A stretch of DNA of 64,000 nucleotides from CBDIHP01 sp965279195 (GCA_965279195.1 CBDIHP010000033.1:62001-126000); one strand, 5' to 3'. Shown: positions 18,413 through 28,246, numbered from the stretch's first letter. The notes: generated by a model from the sequence alone, not told the origin. Numbers and translations are program-made.

Positions 18413-18493
18413 GGGGATGTGGTACCTCGTGGCAATGGCTGGTGCGGAGCCCCGCATCCCGTTGGTCCGCGAGGCACCACACCCTACCGAGCG

Positions 18494-21400
18494 TCACCGG
18501 CCGGAGCGGAACTCCAGCGGCTTGTCGGCCACGATGGTGGTCGCCAGGCTCGGCGTGCCGCCGCCGGGGACTTCGATCAACAGGTCGTTATTCCCCTTCT
18601 TGAGGGTGATGCCCGACGACAGCGTGGTCGAGCCGGAGGACTCGGGCAGCTCCAGCGGCGCGCCGTTGAGCCAGGCCTTGACCTTCGACTTGGTGTCCAG
18701 CACCAGCCGCGCGGGCAGGTCGGCGGGGGAGACGACGGGGATGTGCAGGTAGGCCGACTTGCCGTCGTCGTCCCCGGCCACCGTGCCGAGATTCACCAGG
18801 CTCTCGGCGTTGGCGTCGAGCCGCCGCCAGGAGAGGTTCTGGCCGGCGACGGGGGCCGACGGGTTCACCGCGCCCGAGTTCACCGGCCCGACCGCCTGAT
18901 ACTGGCCGACGACGCTGACCGGCTGCTTGAGCGTGGTCAGGAAGGCGAGGAGGTCGACGAGTTCCTGGTCGGACATCGTCTGCGCCAGCCCTTCGGGCAT
19001 GAGCGAGATTTCGCTGATTTTGCGCTCCTCGATCTCCTTGACGGGGATCGTGACCCGCTCGCCTTCGGCCGTCTTGAGCACGACGCGGTCGGCGGTCTCC
19101 TCGATCGGCAGTCCGGTGAGCACGCGGCCGTCGCCGGTGGCGATGATGGTCGCGCGGAAGTTGTAGCCGATGGCCTTGCTGGGGTAGAGGATCGACTGGA
19201 GCAGCTCGTCCTTGCCGTACTTGGTGCCGATGGTCGAGAGATCGGGCCCGATCCAGTTCCCCTGGCCCTGGACTCGGTGGCAGGTCGCGCAGGCGTTGGC
19301 GGCCGTGCGGTGGAAGACGAGCTTGCCCTTGTCGGCGTAGCCGGGGCGGCGGATCAGCTCGCCGGCGGGGGGCAGGCTGCGGCCGTTGGCGGTCTTGGGC
19401 AGCGGCAGGACCTTCAGGGCCTCGTTCCGCACCATGCTGTTGTTGGGGTAGTGGTGGACGATCGACATGGCCTCCGACTTGAGGTCGGCCGGCAGCTTGC
19501 CCGCCTTGGCGAGGTCGATGACCTTCATCCCACCGTCGCGGAAGGTCGAATAGGCCCGGAGCGCCTCGCGGCGGATGCCGAGCGGGAAGGCCGCGGTGTC
19601 GATCAGCGACAGGAGCTTCTCGCCGTCCGCGTAGCGGGGAAGGGCCCGGACGGCCGCCACGGCGATCGGGGTCGAGGCCTTGCCCCGGCTGGCCTCGATC
19701 AGTTCATCCAGATACGGGCGAGTCTTGACCGAGTCGAGCACCGAGAGGGCGTCGATCGCGGCCACGCGGATCTCCTCGGGCGTCGTCTCGCGCTTCGCGA
19801 AGGCCAGGATCGCCGGGGCGTAGCGGGCGTCGCCGGTCGACGAGGCCAGGGCGATCCCCTGGAGCCGAAGCTCGGGCGTCCCGAGCGACGACTGGATGGC
19901 CTCGACCACCTTGGCGTCGCCGCGAGCCCCGCGCCACTCGCCGGCGAGCCGCTTGGCGAGGGTCTCGAACAGTTCCTGGCGGCGGGTCAGGTCGGGCGAG
20001 TCGAGGGCGAGCTTCGCCAGCACGACGGCCGCCGCCTTGTCCTTCATCTGGGCGAGGACGTCGTCGAAGGCCTGCTGGAGTTCGGGCGCCTTCAGACCCG
20101 GCTGGATCTTGCTCAGGAGCGACAGCGACTCGACCCGGCGGAGCCGCCAGGCGAGGCCGAGGGTCTTCGTCAGGGCATTGGCCGGGAGGTCCGGGGTGCC
20201 GTCGACGATGTACGCCTCGTTGCGGTCGACCGGGAAGTACGGCGGTAGGGCCACCTTGCCATCCTCGCCGTTGCGGGCCAGGCCGAGGTCGCCGTAGAGG
20301 CCGCCGTCGAACAGCGACGCGATGAACGCCGGCTCGCGGTTCTGGACCGCCAGGCCGAGCGCCTCGAGATACCAGCGGTCCTGGCCGTCCCAGGCGGCGG
20401 CGAGGGTCTTCAAGGCGGGCCCGACCATCGCCGTGGGGAGGTCGCGGAGCGCCAGGATCAGCTCCCGGCGCACGCCGGCGTCCTTGTCGCCCGCGAGCGG
20501 CAGGAGATCGTTGAGGAACCGGGTCGCGGCGATCGGCTTGAGGATGGTCGGGTCCTTGACCTCGACGCTCCCCGTCCGGCTGACGTCGCGGCCCAGGATC
20601 CGCACGCCGAGTTCGCGGAGCCGGGGATCCTCATTCCTGAGGGCCTCGACCGCCGCGCCGTCGCCTTCGATGCCGACGAGCACCCAGAGCGCCCGGGCCT
20701 TCTGGATCGGCTCGCCCTTCGACAGCACGCTGCGGAGGGAGTCGGTGACCTCCTTGCCGGAGGTCTTCGCCTTCTCGATCAGGGAGCGACGCGCGGCGTC
20801 GCGGGCGGAGACGACGGGGGAGGCGAGGGCGTTGATGAGGCCGCCGGTCGTGGCGAAGTCATAGGTGACCTTGACGGACTTCACGCCCTTGGGGGCGACG
20901 CGGTAGATGCGGCCGGTGTCCTGGTCGCGGAAGGTGTGGCCGCCGACGCCGGAGTCGTACCAGTCGGCGACGAAGACCGAGCCGTCGGGGGCGGCGGTCA
21001 TGTCGACGGGGCGGAACCAGGGGTCGTCGCTGGCGAGCAGGACCTTGTACTCGGAGCGGAACGAAGCGCCCTTGCGGGTGATCGGCATGAAGTTGATCTG
21101 CCGCGAGCCGGCGTCGGCTTCGAGCACGGATCCGAAGTACGCCCCGGGGAGCAACTTGCCTTCGTAGACCATGATCCCGCAGGGGCTGCCGTTGCCGGTG
21201 CCGACGAGCTTGGGGACGTTCCCGGGGACTTCCTCGCCCCAGTGATGGGCCGAGCCCGGCGTCCGGTAGCCGTACTCACCGCCGTCCATGATCCAGATGA
21301 CCCGGCTGCCGCGGTTGCCGTCGTCGTCGTTGTCGGACGTGAAGATGTTGCCGAACGAGTTGAGGCTGGTCTCGTAGTTGTTCCGCTGGCGGTCGGCGAG

Positions 21401-22117
21401 GATCTCGAACTGGGTGCCGTCGCGGTTGACCCGCAACGTGTTCGCCAGCCGCGACGAGCTGACGTGCCGGCCGGACTTGTCCAGGACGTCGAAGTTCTGG
21501 GGCTTCTCGGTGTGGTCCTGCTGGACCGAGCAGCAGCCGTCGCCGTGGGTGAAGTAGAGCTTGCCGTCGAGGCCCAGGACCATCCCGTGCACGCCGTGGT
21601 CGGAGTCGATGCCGCCGAACCCGGTGAGCAGGGGATACCGCTTGTCGGCCTTGTCGTCGCCGTCGGTGTCTTCGAGGACGAGGATGTCGGGGCTATTCCC
21701 GATGAAGACCTTCGCCCCCTTGTACTTGCCGTCGGGCCCGTAATGCTCCTCGACCGCCAGGCCCATCGGGACGGGGAAGATGTTGTCGGCGAAGACGATG
21801 ACCTTGTCGGCCTTGCCGTCGCCGTCGGTGTCTTCGAGGATCTTGAGCTTGTCGGCGTTGTCGCCCCGCTTGAACTGGGCATTGCCCCGGCGGGTGAGGC
21901 GGTAGTTCAGGCCCTCGGTGATCCAGACCCGGCCCCGGGAGTCGATGTCCATGTTGGTCGGGTTGTTGACCATCGGCTCCGACGCCCAGAGCGTCGCTTC
22001 GAGCCCGTCGGGCGTCTTGAGCTGCGCCTCGGACTTCGCCGGGCTGACCTGGGCGAGGACGGGCGTGTCGAGAAGCATGGCGAGCGTGGCCATGGCGAGA
22101 AGCAGCGGCCTCGGCAT
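18494..22117 (-). CDS. PVC-type membrane-bound dehydrogenase with HEAT-like region and cytochrome c motif
   Basis: A protein of about 1,207 aa with a signal peptide (LLLAMATLAMLLDTPVLA). The N-terminal domain is the beta-propeller of the Planctomycetes/Verrucomicrobia dehydrogenase family (LWASEPMVNNPTNMDID, MGLAVEEHYG, GVHGMVLGLDGKLYFTHGDG). A helical HEAT-like stretch runs from about residue 430 to 900. A c-type haem motif CATCH is at about 943-947, followed by GNWIGPDLSTIG and a family domain ending in LVDLLAFLTTL. A C-terminal carbohydrate-binding-like region closes it. It probably acts as a periplasmic sugar or alcohol oxidase. The ATG at 22117 best fits the signal peptide. Inverted copies of an 18-base repeat flank the gene. 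Confidence 0.93.
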   Translation of the reverse strand: MPRPLLLAMATLAMLLDTPVLAQVSPAKSEAQLKTPDGLEATLWASEPMVNNPTNMDIDSRGRVWITEGLNYRLTRRGNAQFKRGDNADKLKILEDTDGDGKADKVIVFADNIFPVPMGLAVEEHYGPDGKYKGAKVFIGNSPDILVLEDTDGDDKADKRYPLLTGFGGIDSDHGVHGMVLGLDGKLYFTHGDGCCSVQQDHTEKPQNFDVLDKSGRHVSSSRLANTLRVNRDGTQFEILADRQRNNYETSLNSFGNIFTSDNDDDGNRGSRVIWIMDGGEYGYRTPGSAHHWGEEVPGNVPKLVGTGNGSPCGIMVYEGKLLPGAYFGSVLEADAGSRQINFMPITRKGASFRSEYKVLLASDDPWFRPVDMTAAPDGSVFVADWYDSGVGGHTFRDQDTGRIYRVAPKGVKSVKVTYDFATTGGLINALASPVVSARDAARRSLIEKAKTSGKEVTDSLRSVLSKGEPIQKARALWVLVGIEGDGAAVEALRNEDPRLRELGVRILGRDVSRTGSVEVKDPTILKPIAATRFLNDLLPLAGDKDAGVRRELILALRDLPTAMVGPALKTLAAAWDGQDRWYLEALGLAVQNREPAFIASLFDGGLYGDLGLARNGEDGKVALPPYFPVDRNEAYIVDGTPDLPANALTKTLGLAWRLRRVESLSLLSKIQPGLKAPELQQAFDDVLAQMKDKAAAVVLAKLALDSPDLTRRQELFETLAKRLAGEWRGARGDAKVVEAIQSSLGTPELRLQGIALASSTGDARYAPAILAFAKRETTPEEIRVAAIDALSVLDSVKTRPYLDELIEASRGKASTPIAVAAVRALPRYADGEKLLSLIDTAAFPLGIRREALRAYSTFRDGGMKVIDLAKAGKLPADLKSEAMSIVHHYPNNSMVRNEALKVLPLPKTANGRSLPPAGELIRRPGYADKGKLVFHRTAANACATCHRVQGQGNWIGPDLSTIGTKYGKDELLQSILYPSKAIGYNFRATIIATGDGRVLTGLPIEETADRVVLKTAEGERVTIPVKEIEERKISEISLMPEGLAQTMSDQELVDLLAFLTTLKQPVSVVGQYQAVGPVNSGAVNPSAPVAGQNLSWRRLDANAESLVNLGTVAGDDDGKSAYLHIPVVSPADLPARLVLDTKSKVKAWLNGAPLELPESSGSTTLSSGITLKKGNNDLLIEVPGGGTPSLATTIVADKPLEFRSGR

Positions 22118-22240
22118 CGTGGACTCCGGGTGCAAGGACAACCGCACTGGCGTGGCCTATGCTGGTCGTGGGGAGATCGGTGTTCTGGGGCGGAGATACC
22201 GCATTGTGACGGGCTGGGATGGCGCCGTCCAGTAGGGTGA

Positions 22241-22327
22241 AGCGCCGGGCGCGGGGTCTCCCGATCCCGCCCCGACGGGAATCGACGGGGACGACCAAAT
22301 CGGGTCTCGAGACCCGCGCCCAGCGCT
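22241..22327. repeat. Intergenic inverted repeat of the CGCTGGGCG family
   Basis: Arm 22241-22260 pairs with 22309-22327 with one mismatch and one indel, enclosing about 50 bases. The right part includes the 16-base palindrome CGGGTCTCGAGACCCG at 22301-22316. The complement of 22309-22326 is identical to 18304-18321. It lies in the divergent space between the PVC dehydrogenase and the HtrA-like gene. Confidence 0.7.
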
Positions 22328-22442
22328 TGCGGGCTCGTTCGAGAGACGGTCGAGCCGGAAGATCTTGGGCAAATTCGCCGGGTCGCTAGAATATCCCGGG
22401 AGAGACGTGAACATCCTCACGAGGAGGTAACGGAGACTGGCC

Positions 22443-23609
22443 ATGTCGAGGTTGAAGTCGTTCGGCGCCCATGCGATCACGGCCTTTGCGAGCTGCGCCC
22501 TGGTGCTGCTGGCCCTCGGGGAAATCGGGCTGCAGCGGACGCAGGATGCGGTGGCCCAGACGCCATCACGGGCCCCGGCGCCCGTGGCGAACATGCCGCC
22601 CTTGAACCCGGTCCCGATCCCGCCCGAGCTGCTGCGGCTCTCCGACGCCGATGAGCAGATCAACGTCCGCGTCTATGCGAACGTCAATCGCTCGGTCGTG
22701 AACATCACATCGGCCGCCGAGGCCACCGGGCTGTTCGGGGACGAATCCGCCTCGGGCACCGGCTCGGGCTTCGTCATCGACCGCAACGGCGATATCCTCA
22801 CCAACTTTCACGTCGTCGAGAGCGCCGACTCCGTCCAGGTGACCCTCTACGATGGCTCGACCCACGACGCGAAGGTCGTCGGCGTCGACGCCTCGAATGA
22901 CATCGCCGTGATCCGGGTCCAGGCCCCGGCCGAGAAGCTCGTACCCGTGCCGCTGGGCGACTCCTCGAAGCTCATGGTCGGCCAGAAGGTCCTGGCGCTC
23001 GGCAACCCGTTCGGCCTGGAACGCACGCTCACCACCGGCATCGTGAGCAGCCTGGACCGGTCGCTCAAGGCCAAGAACGGCCGGACGATCAAGGGGATCA
23101 TCCAGACCGACGCCGCGATCAACCCCGGCAATTCCGGCGGCCCGCTCCTGAACACCCGGGGCGAGGTCATCGGCATGAACACGGCCATCCTCAGCCAGGT
23201 AGGCCAGTCGTCCGGCATCGGGTTCGCCGTGCCGATCAGCACGATCAAGCGGATCCTCGGCCCCTTGATCCAGAACGGCCGGGTCATCCGCGCCGACCTC
23301 GGCCTCACCCGCGTCTTCCGGACCCGCGAGGGCCTCCTGATCCTGGGCGTCGCCGAGGGCGGGCCCGCCGCCGAGGCCGGCCTGCGGCCGATCAAGCTCC
23401 GCCTCAGCCAGTACGGCGCGATGATCGTCCGCCGCTACGACCCCGAGTCCGCCGACCTGATCGTCGCCATCGACGGCAAGAAGGTCGAGACCTACGACGA
23501 ACTCCTCTCCGAGGTCGAGGCCCACAACCCCGGCGAGGAAGTCGTCGTCACTGTCATCCGCGGCGGCAAGAAGGTCAGCGTGCCCGTGACACTCGGCAAG
23601 TCGTCCTGA
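22443..23609 (+). CDS. HtrA/DegP-like serine protease with a PDZ-type domain
   Basis: A 388 aa trypsin-like protease of family S1C. An N-terminal hydrophobic segment (AITAFASCALVLLALGEIGL) exports or anchors it. The triad is visible: His123 in NFHVVESAD, Asp153 in DASNDIAVI, and Ser231 in NPGNSGGPLL. A C-terminal PDZ-like region (LILGVAEGGPAAEAGL ... DLIVAIDGKKVETYDEL) would bind unfolded substrates. Its role is periplasmic quality control. A GAGGAGG ribosome site precedes the ATG. The neighbouring minus-strand cluster encodes large exported Hint proteins, but a functional link is only a guess. Confidence 0.93.
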   Translation: MSRLKSFGAHAITAFASCALVLLALGEIGLQRTQDAVAQTPSRAPAPVANMPPLNPVPIPPELLRLSDADEQINVRVYANVNRSVVNITSAAEATGLFGDESASGTGSGFVIDRNGDILTNFHVVESADSVQVTLYDGSTHDAKVVGVDASNDIAVIRVQAPAEKLVPVPLGDSSKLMVGQKVLALGNPFGLERTLTTGIVSSLDRSLKAKNGRTIKGIIQTDAAINPGNSGGPLLNTRGEVIGMNTAILSQVGQSSGIGFAVPISTIKRILGPLIQNGRVIRADLGLTRVFRTREGLLILGVAEGGPAAEAGLRPIKLRLSQYGAMIVRRYDPESADLIVAIDGKKVETYDELLSEVEAHNPGEEVVVTVIRGGKKVSVPVTLGKSS

Positions 23610-23650
23610 TGTCGGGTGCGGACCCGGTTTCGGGTCAACCCCAGCGTTCC

Positions 23651-23816
23651 CGCTGGGCGAGGATCTCCCGATGCCGCCCGACCGACTATCGAAGGGGACC
23701 ACCGAACCGGATCTCCCGATCTGTCGACAAACGCCCTTGTCGACGCATCGGGAGATCCATTTTCGCGAAGCCGAAGGTCATCCGTTCGGGCGGCATCGGG
23801 AGATGCCCGCCCAGCG
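23651..23816. repeat. Large nested inverted repeat element (REP/MITE-like)
   Basis: The 31-base outer arm at 23651-23681, starting CGCTGGGCGAGGATCTCCCG, pairs with 23786-23816 with two to three mismatches. Inside, GGATCTCCCGAT (23709-23720) pairs perfectly with 23747-23758. Within that, GTCGACAA pairs with TTGTCGAC around ACGCCC. The whole can fold as one long stem with bulges. It lies between the convergent HtrA-like gene and the first Hint paralog. No open reading frame or transposase is inside. Confidence 0.8.
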
Positions 23817-23853
23817 CGTTCGCCGCGACCGAGACCTTTATGATCTCGAAAGA

Positions 23854-25935
23854 TCACTTCTGGATCCGATCGAACGACCGATCCTCGGGCTCGACGATGC
23901 TGTTGTCGTGGACGAGGGCCCCGGCCTTGCCGATGAGGTAGCTGTTGCCCTCGGCGACCTTGAGGTTGTAGACCGGCTGCTTGAGGTCGCTGCGGATCGA
24001 CTCGACCTTCGCCTTGCCGCTGAGCGTGCGGATCTCGTCACCAGCCACGAGGTCGCGGGCCATCGTCCAGCCCTTGCCGGCCTTCCAGAACCGGTGGATC
24101 CCCGTCGCGACGTAGGTCTCATCCCCCGCCGTGATGCGGAGTGTGTCGCTCGGCGGGTTGTGGAAGACCTGGAGGATCGGCTGGAAGGAGAGGGAACCGT
24201 CGGTCGCTTTCTGAGAGAGGATGGCATCACCTGCCTGGAGTGTTTCGATCGGCTTGGGACCCGATCGGGTCTGGACGAGCGTGCCTGCACCAAAGCACGA
24301 GTGTCCTACATACCCAATGGTCTTGATTTCGCTGATCTGAGGGATGCCCCTCGGTGTGATCCCGACGGGGACGGTTTCGTAGGTTTGAACTCGATCGGGC
24401 TGAGTCATCGAGAACTGGTAGCCCTGGTCTGCGGTCCACCACCTACGCCAGGCGGTCGGGTCCTGGCCGTGCCTTTGACCGGTCAGGTCTTCAAGGGCCA
24501 CCAAGGCGGAGTCGTTCGCCTTGCGGATGCGATCATTAAGCTGATCGATCTCGGCGACCTGCTGTCGCATGTTCAGGTCGGCCGCGACCCGAGAGCGCTC
24601 GGCGTCTCGCTGCATCTCGCCGACCGGGAGGAGGACGTCCTGGCCCAGTATCTTGCGACCACCGGCTCGTGATCCGGAAGGCCGTCCGTTGCCTTCGAGA
24701 TCGCGATCCAGCCTGAAATTCACAGGTTCGAGATCCCCCTGAGGTCCCGCCCAGCCTTCCAGATTCGAGAACGGAGCGACGGTCCCGAGGAGCCCCGCGA
24801 CCGTTGCGATACGATTGGGCATGAACCGATCCGATGCAACCCGGATTGGCTCCAGTGGGACGGCCCGGACCACGACCGGGAGTCCGTTCTCATCCAGATA
24901 GAATCGGTCGAGTTCCGTCGGCTTGAAGTCGAAGCCGAGGGTCTGAAACTCGCGCCGCAAGTCCGTCTTGTCGTCCTGAACGAACAGCACACCGGACTCA
25001 CCGGGACGATTGGGGTACCGAACCTCGTACTTGATCGGTCTGCGGACCCGCTCGATCCAGGACCCGATGAACTCGCGCGGGTCGCGCCGACGCAACGTCT
25101 CCATCGCGATCTGACGAGCCTCGGGCTTCCCTCCCGCGACTGCAAGGACCGCGAGGGTCCTCGTCGAGGCCGGCGAGTGGATCTGGCTGAGCAACGACGC
25201 CGCGTGGACCTCGTCCTTCTGGGATCCATCGAGGAGGATCCGCAATGCGGACGGCACCGCACGCGGGTCGGTGATGGTCGTCAATTCACCCTCGGCGGAT
25301 GCCCGAGTCTTGGGATCCTTCAGGCGACGCCTGAGCTGCTCGAAGATCGGGCGCCACCTGCGATCGGCCTCCGCCTGGGCGAGTTGCTCGTCCCGCTCCA
25401 TCCCCAGGTTGGAAGGGGTGACCCACCGGCCCCCCGACTTCTTGTAGCCCAGCTTCTTCCAGGCCAATTCTCGCGTGGGATCGAGCTTCACCACCGCGAC
25501 GAGGTGGGCCCGGGCCTCCAACTTGAGCCCCTGGTCGAGGCACCAGGTCGCCAGCTTCCACTGCGACTCGGCGTCGTTGGGCGTCTTGACTCGCTTTGCC
25601 TCGTAGGCGTCACGCCTGGCGATCCAATCGGCGTCCGCCTTGAGCGACTCGGCGACGGCCTCGGGCTTCTGCCAGCGGCCGTCGTGGTAGACCTGCCCGA
25701 GCAGCCCCCGGGCGGTGGCGTGCATGGGGTCGCGGAGCAGGGCCAGGGCGAGGTGATTGTCGCGCTCCGCCACGAGCCCCTTGGATTCGCACCAGAGGGC
25801 CATCTCGACCTGGGCGTCGGCGCCTCGTGCGAGCGTGGTTTTCTTCGACTGATACTCGACCCGGGTGGCTTCGGGCACGGGGGCGGCGCTGGTCGCGAGG
25901 GAGACGGCGAACGCGGCGAGCAGGAGGTGCGTCAT
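23854..25935 (-). CDS. Secreted TPR-like protein with C-terminal Hint autoprocessing domain (paralog 1)
   Basis: A 693 aa protein with signal peptide (LLLAAFAVSLATSAA). Residues about 20-170 hold two TPR-like units (DAQVEMALWCESKGLVAERD, then SQWKLATWCLDQGL). A HEAT-like region follows to about 300, then a variable region and a conserved Trp motif DPTAWRRWW. From Cys547 (SCFGAGTLVQTRSG) to about 677 (GALVHDN) there is a Hint/pretoxin-Hint domain with an IHRFW His block and DLVAGDEIRT. Such domains can cleave or ligate at the N-terminal Cys and C-terminal Asn. The 15-residue tail after HDN (to FDRIQK) is not a toxin domain. It is the last of three tandem paralogs. Confidence 0.85.
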   Translation of the reverse strand: MTHLLLAAFAVSLATSAAPVPEATRVEYQSKKTTLARGADAQVEMALWCESKGLVAERDNHLALALLRDPMHATARGLLGQVYHDGRWQKPEAVAESLKADADWIARRDAYEAKRVKTPNDAESQWKLATWCLDQGLKLEARAHLVAVVKLDPTRELAWKKLGYKKSGGRWVTPSNLGMERDEQLAQAEADRRWRPIFEQLRRRLKDPKTRASAEGELTTITDPRAVPSALRILLDGSQKDEVHAASLLSQIHSPASTRTLAVLAVAGGKPEARQIAMETLRRRDPREFIGSWIERVRRPIKYEVRYPNRPGESGVLFVQDDKTDLRREFQTLGFDFKPTELDRFYLDENGLPVVVRAVPLEPIRVASDRFMPNRIATVAGLLGTVAPFSNLEGWAGPQGDLEPVNFRLDRDLEGNGRPSGSRAGGRKILGQDVLLPVGEMQRDAERSRVAADLNMRQQVAEIDQLNDRIRKANDSALVALEDLTGQRHGQDPTAWRRWWTADQGYQFSMTQPDRVQTYETVPVGITPRGIPQISEIKTIGYVGHSCFGAGTLVQTRSGPKPIETLQAGDAILSQKATDGSLSFQPILQVFHNPPSDTLRITAGDETYVATGIHRFWKAGKGWTMARDLVAGDEIRTLSGKAKVESIRSDLKQPVYNLKVAEGNSYLIGKAGALVHDNSIVEPEDRSFDRIQK

Positions 25936-26038
25936 CGTCGCTGGGCTCCTTCCTCGGCGGGGCCCGGCGCGGGCCCGGTCGGGGGGACGAAGGGGGCTGG
26001 ACGGAACGACGGGAGAGTGATTCGACAGTGTGCGAGGT

Positions 26039-28147
26039 TCAGGGCCTGGCCGCGAGCCGGTCGTAGGGCTCGTCGCGGTGGTTGGGCAGGGTATTATCGT
26101 GGACGAGGAGGCTGGCCTCGCCGACGAAGAAGTTGGCGTCGGCGGCGACGTCGAGGTTGAAGACCGGCTCCTTCGGCCCGGTCGAGAGGGCCTGCACGGT
26201 CCGGATGCCGGTGGCCGTGCGGAGTCGGTCGCCGACCTTCAGGTCCCTCGCCATCACCCAGCCCGCGCCCGGCTTCCAGAAGCGGTGGAAGTCGCTGCTG
26301 GCGATCGTCTCGTCCTGGGTGGTGATCCGGACGGTGGTGCTCGGCGGGTTGTGGTGAGTGATCAGGATCGGCTGATAGCGAAGCGAGCCCGATTTCTGAT
26401 CCAGGGTCAGGACCAGATCACCCGGCAGGAGCGACTCGATCGCTCGCATCCCGGAGATCGTATTGACCAGCGTGCCCGCTGCGAAGCAAGATATTTGGAT
26501 ATATGTGAAAGAATTTGATGTTACTGAGAGCGGTGGACTCTGGGGAGTAAAGTCCACGGAAACGGTCTCGGATACGGTCTCCTTCGGTGGCGAAATCGGC
26601 GTCATGAAAGCGTAACCGACCTGACCGATCCACCATTTCTTCCAGGCTTCTCGGTCCGTACCGATTGATACTTTCGTCGCATCCTCAAGGATGCTGGCGA
26701 TACTCTGGTTGGAGGCGGAAATCGAAATATTCGCCGACTTCAGTGCGTCCACCTCGTGGTCGAGCCGGGCATTGAGCGACTCGAGTGTCCGTGAATACTC
26801 GGCCATGAGCTGTCGGAGTGAATACGTACCGGTCGTTGAAATGCTCCAGTCTCGGGGCGAGCGCCGGAAGCTCGGTGATGCTTCGTTGAGGGGTTTTGTC
26901 AATGGTAGTTGCTCTTCGATCGGCGCCTGGCGTTGCCCAGTCCCGGTTCCAGTGCTCCGTTGTTGCAAAATAGTGGTGAGTTCGCCCGCGGAGAGCCAAC
27001 CGGAATCTGAGGACCTCGTGGCGCCTCGGATATCGTAGTATTCCGTGGTCCAAAATCCTGGTCTCGACCTCATTGAAGACATGAGCCGACGCACGAGCGG
27101 CTGTCCCGCGTTGTCGAACCCCAGTACGTCGCCCGGCTTGAGCATCGGCGGCGGGAGATAGATCCGTTCGAAGTTCCGATCCTGACCCTCGACGAAGAGT
27201 CTGCGGGGAGAATCAGCGGTTCCCTGTCCCCGAACCTCGAATCGGATCGGATCTCGGATCAACCCGATCAGCAGATCGGCGTACTCTCGCGGGTCTCGGG
27301 ATCGCAGGGTCTCGGCGGACTGGCGACGGACCTCTGGGTCGGACGCGAACGCGGCGAGGGACGCGAGAGCCCGAGATGAGGCGGTGGTATCGATCCGCCC
27401 GAGGATCGACGCACCCAACGCGACATCGCCATGTTCCGAAACGATGAGCAGACGCCAGACGGACGGTACCGAGCGGGGATCATCGATCCGATCGAGTGCC
27501 AGCCTCGCTTCGTTGCACTTCCCCGCCTTCCGGTCCTTCAGTTGTTTGATCCACTTGAGGATCTCGGACTCCCACCGCCTGTCGGCCTCGCGTTGCTCCT
27601 GAGCTTCATTTCTTTCGATACTGGCCTGCTCGGGGGACATCCAGCGACCATCGAACCGTTTCTGCCCCAACTTCTTCCTGGCAGGCTCGTGTTCCGGATC
27701 CAGTTTGACGACGGCGTTCAGGTGCGCCCTGGCCTCGCGATCGAGCCCCTCCTGGAGGCACCACTTCGCCAGCTTCCACTGCGCGTCCACTTCGACCGGA
27801 GCCTTCTGCCGCTTCGTCTCATACACTTGTCGCTTAGCGATCCATTCCGGATCAGTCCGGAGCGAATCGGCGACGGCCTCGGGCCGCTGCCAGCGACCCT
27901 GGTGCTGGACCTGGCCGAGGAGGCCCCGGGCGATCGAGTGGGACGGGTCGCGCAGGATCGCCCGCGCCAGGTGGGTGTCGCGCTCGGCCATCAGGCCCTT
28001 CGACTCGCACCAGAGCGCCAGCTCGACCTGGGCGTCGGCGGTCCGGGCCATGAGGGCCTTTTTCGACCGATATTCTGCCCGGGCCGCCTCGGGTGCGGGG
28101 CTGGCCGACAGGCACAGGGCGACCGCTGCGATCAGGATCGGTGACAT
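26039..28147 (-). CDS. Secreted TPR-like protein with C-terminal Hint domain (paralog 2)
   Basis: A 702 aa paralog of the neighbouring gene. It has a signal peptide (ILIAAVALCLSASPAPEA), the same TPR-like N-terminus (DAQVELALWCESKGLMAERD) and a HEAT-like middle. The central region is divergent, with a coiled-coil-like stretch near 460-500, and then comes the Trp motif DREAWKKWW. The Hint domain starts at Cys554 (SCFAAGTLVNTISG), has DFHRFWKPGAGW, and ends LLVHDN, followed by a tail ending YDRLAARP. The ATG at 28147 starts the signal peptide; 14 upstream codons are less likely. The genes lie about 100 bases apart on one strand, consistent with an operon. Confidence 0.85.
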   Translation of the reverse strand: MSPILIAAVALCLSASPAPEAARAEYRSKKALMARTADAQVELALWCESKGLMAERDTHLARAILRDPSHSIARGLLGQVQHQGRWQRPEAVADSLRTDPEWIAKRQVYETKRQKAPVEVDAQWKLAKWCLQEGLDREARAHLNAVVKLDPEHEPARKKLGQKRFDGRWMSPEQASIERNEAQEQREADRRWESEILKWIKQLKDRKAGKCNEARLALDRIDDPRSVPSVWRLLIVSEHGDVALGASILGRIDTTASSRALASLAAFASDPEVRRQSAETLRSRDPREYADLLIGLIRDPIRFEVRGQGTADSPRRLFVEGQDRNFERIYLPPPMLKPGDVLGFDNAGQPLVRRLMSSMRSRPGFWTTEYYDIRGATRSSDSGWLSAGELTTILQQRSTGTGTGQRQAPIEEQLPLTKPLNEASPSFRRSPRDWSISTTGTYSLRQLMAEYSRTLESLNARLDHEVDALKSANISISASNQSIASILEDATKVSIGTDREAWKKWWIGQVGYAFMTPISPPKETVSETVSVDFTPQSPPLSVTSNSFTYIQISCFAAGTLVNTISGMRAIESLLPGDLVLTLDQKSGSLRYQPILITHHNPPSTTVRITTQDETIASSDFHRFWKPGAGWVMARDLKVGDRLRTATGIRTVQALSTGPKEPVFNLDVAADANFFVGEASLLVHDNTLPNHRDEPYDRLAARP

Positions 28148-28246
28148 CGTCGGGTGCTCCATCCTGGACGGGGGCCGGCGTATCGGCACCCCGCTCGGGG
28201 GGACGAGGTTCGGGCGAGATCGACGAGAGGATGCACGGGCAGCCGG

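Noticed and set aside
23854..28147. Polymorphic toxin with immunity gene
   Set aside because: Pretoxin-type Hint domains often precede toxins, but here only 15-17 residues follow them, and no small immunity-type gene is next to them.
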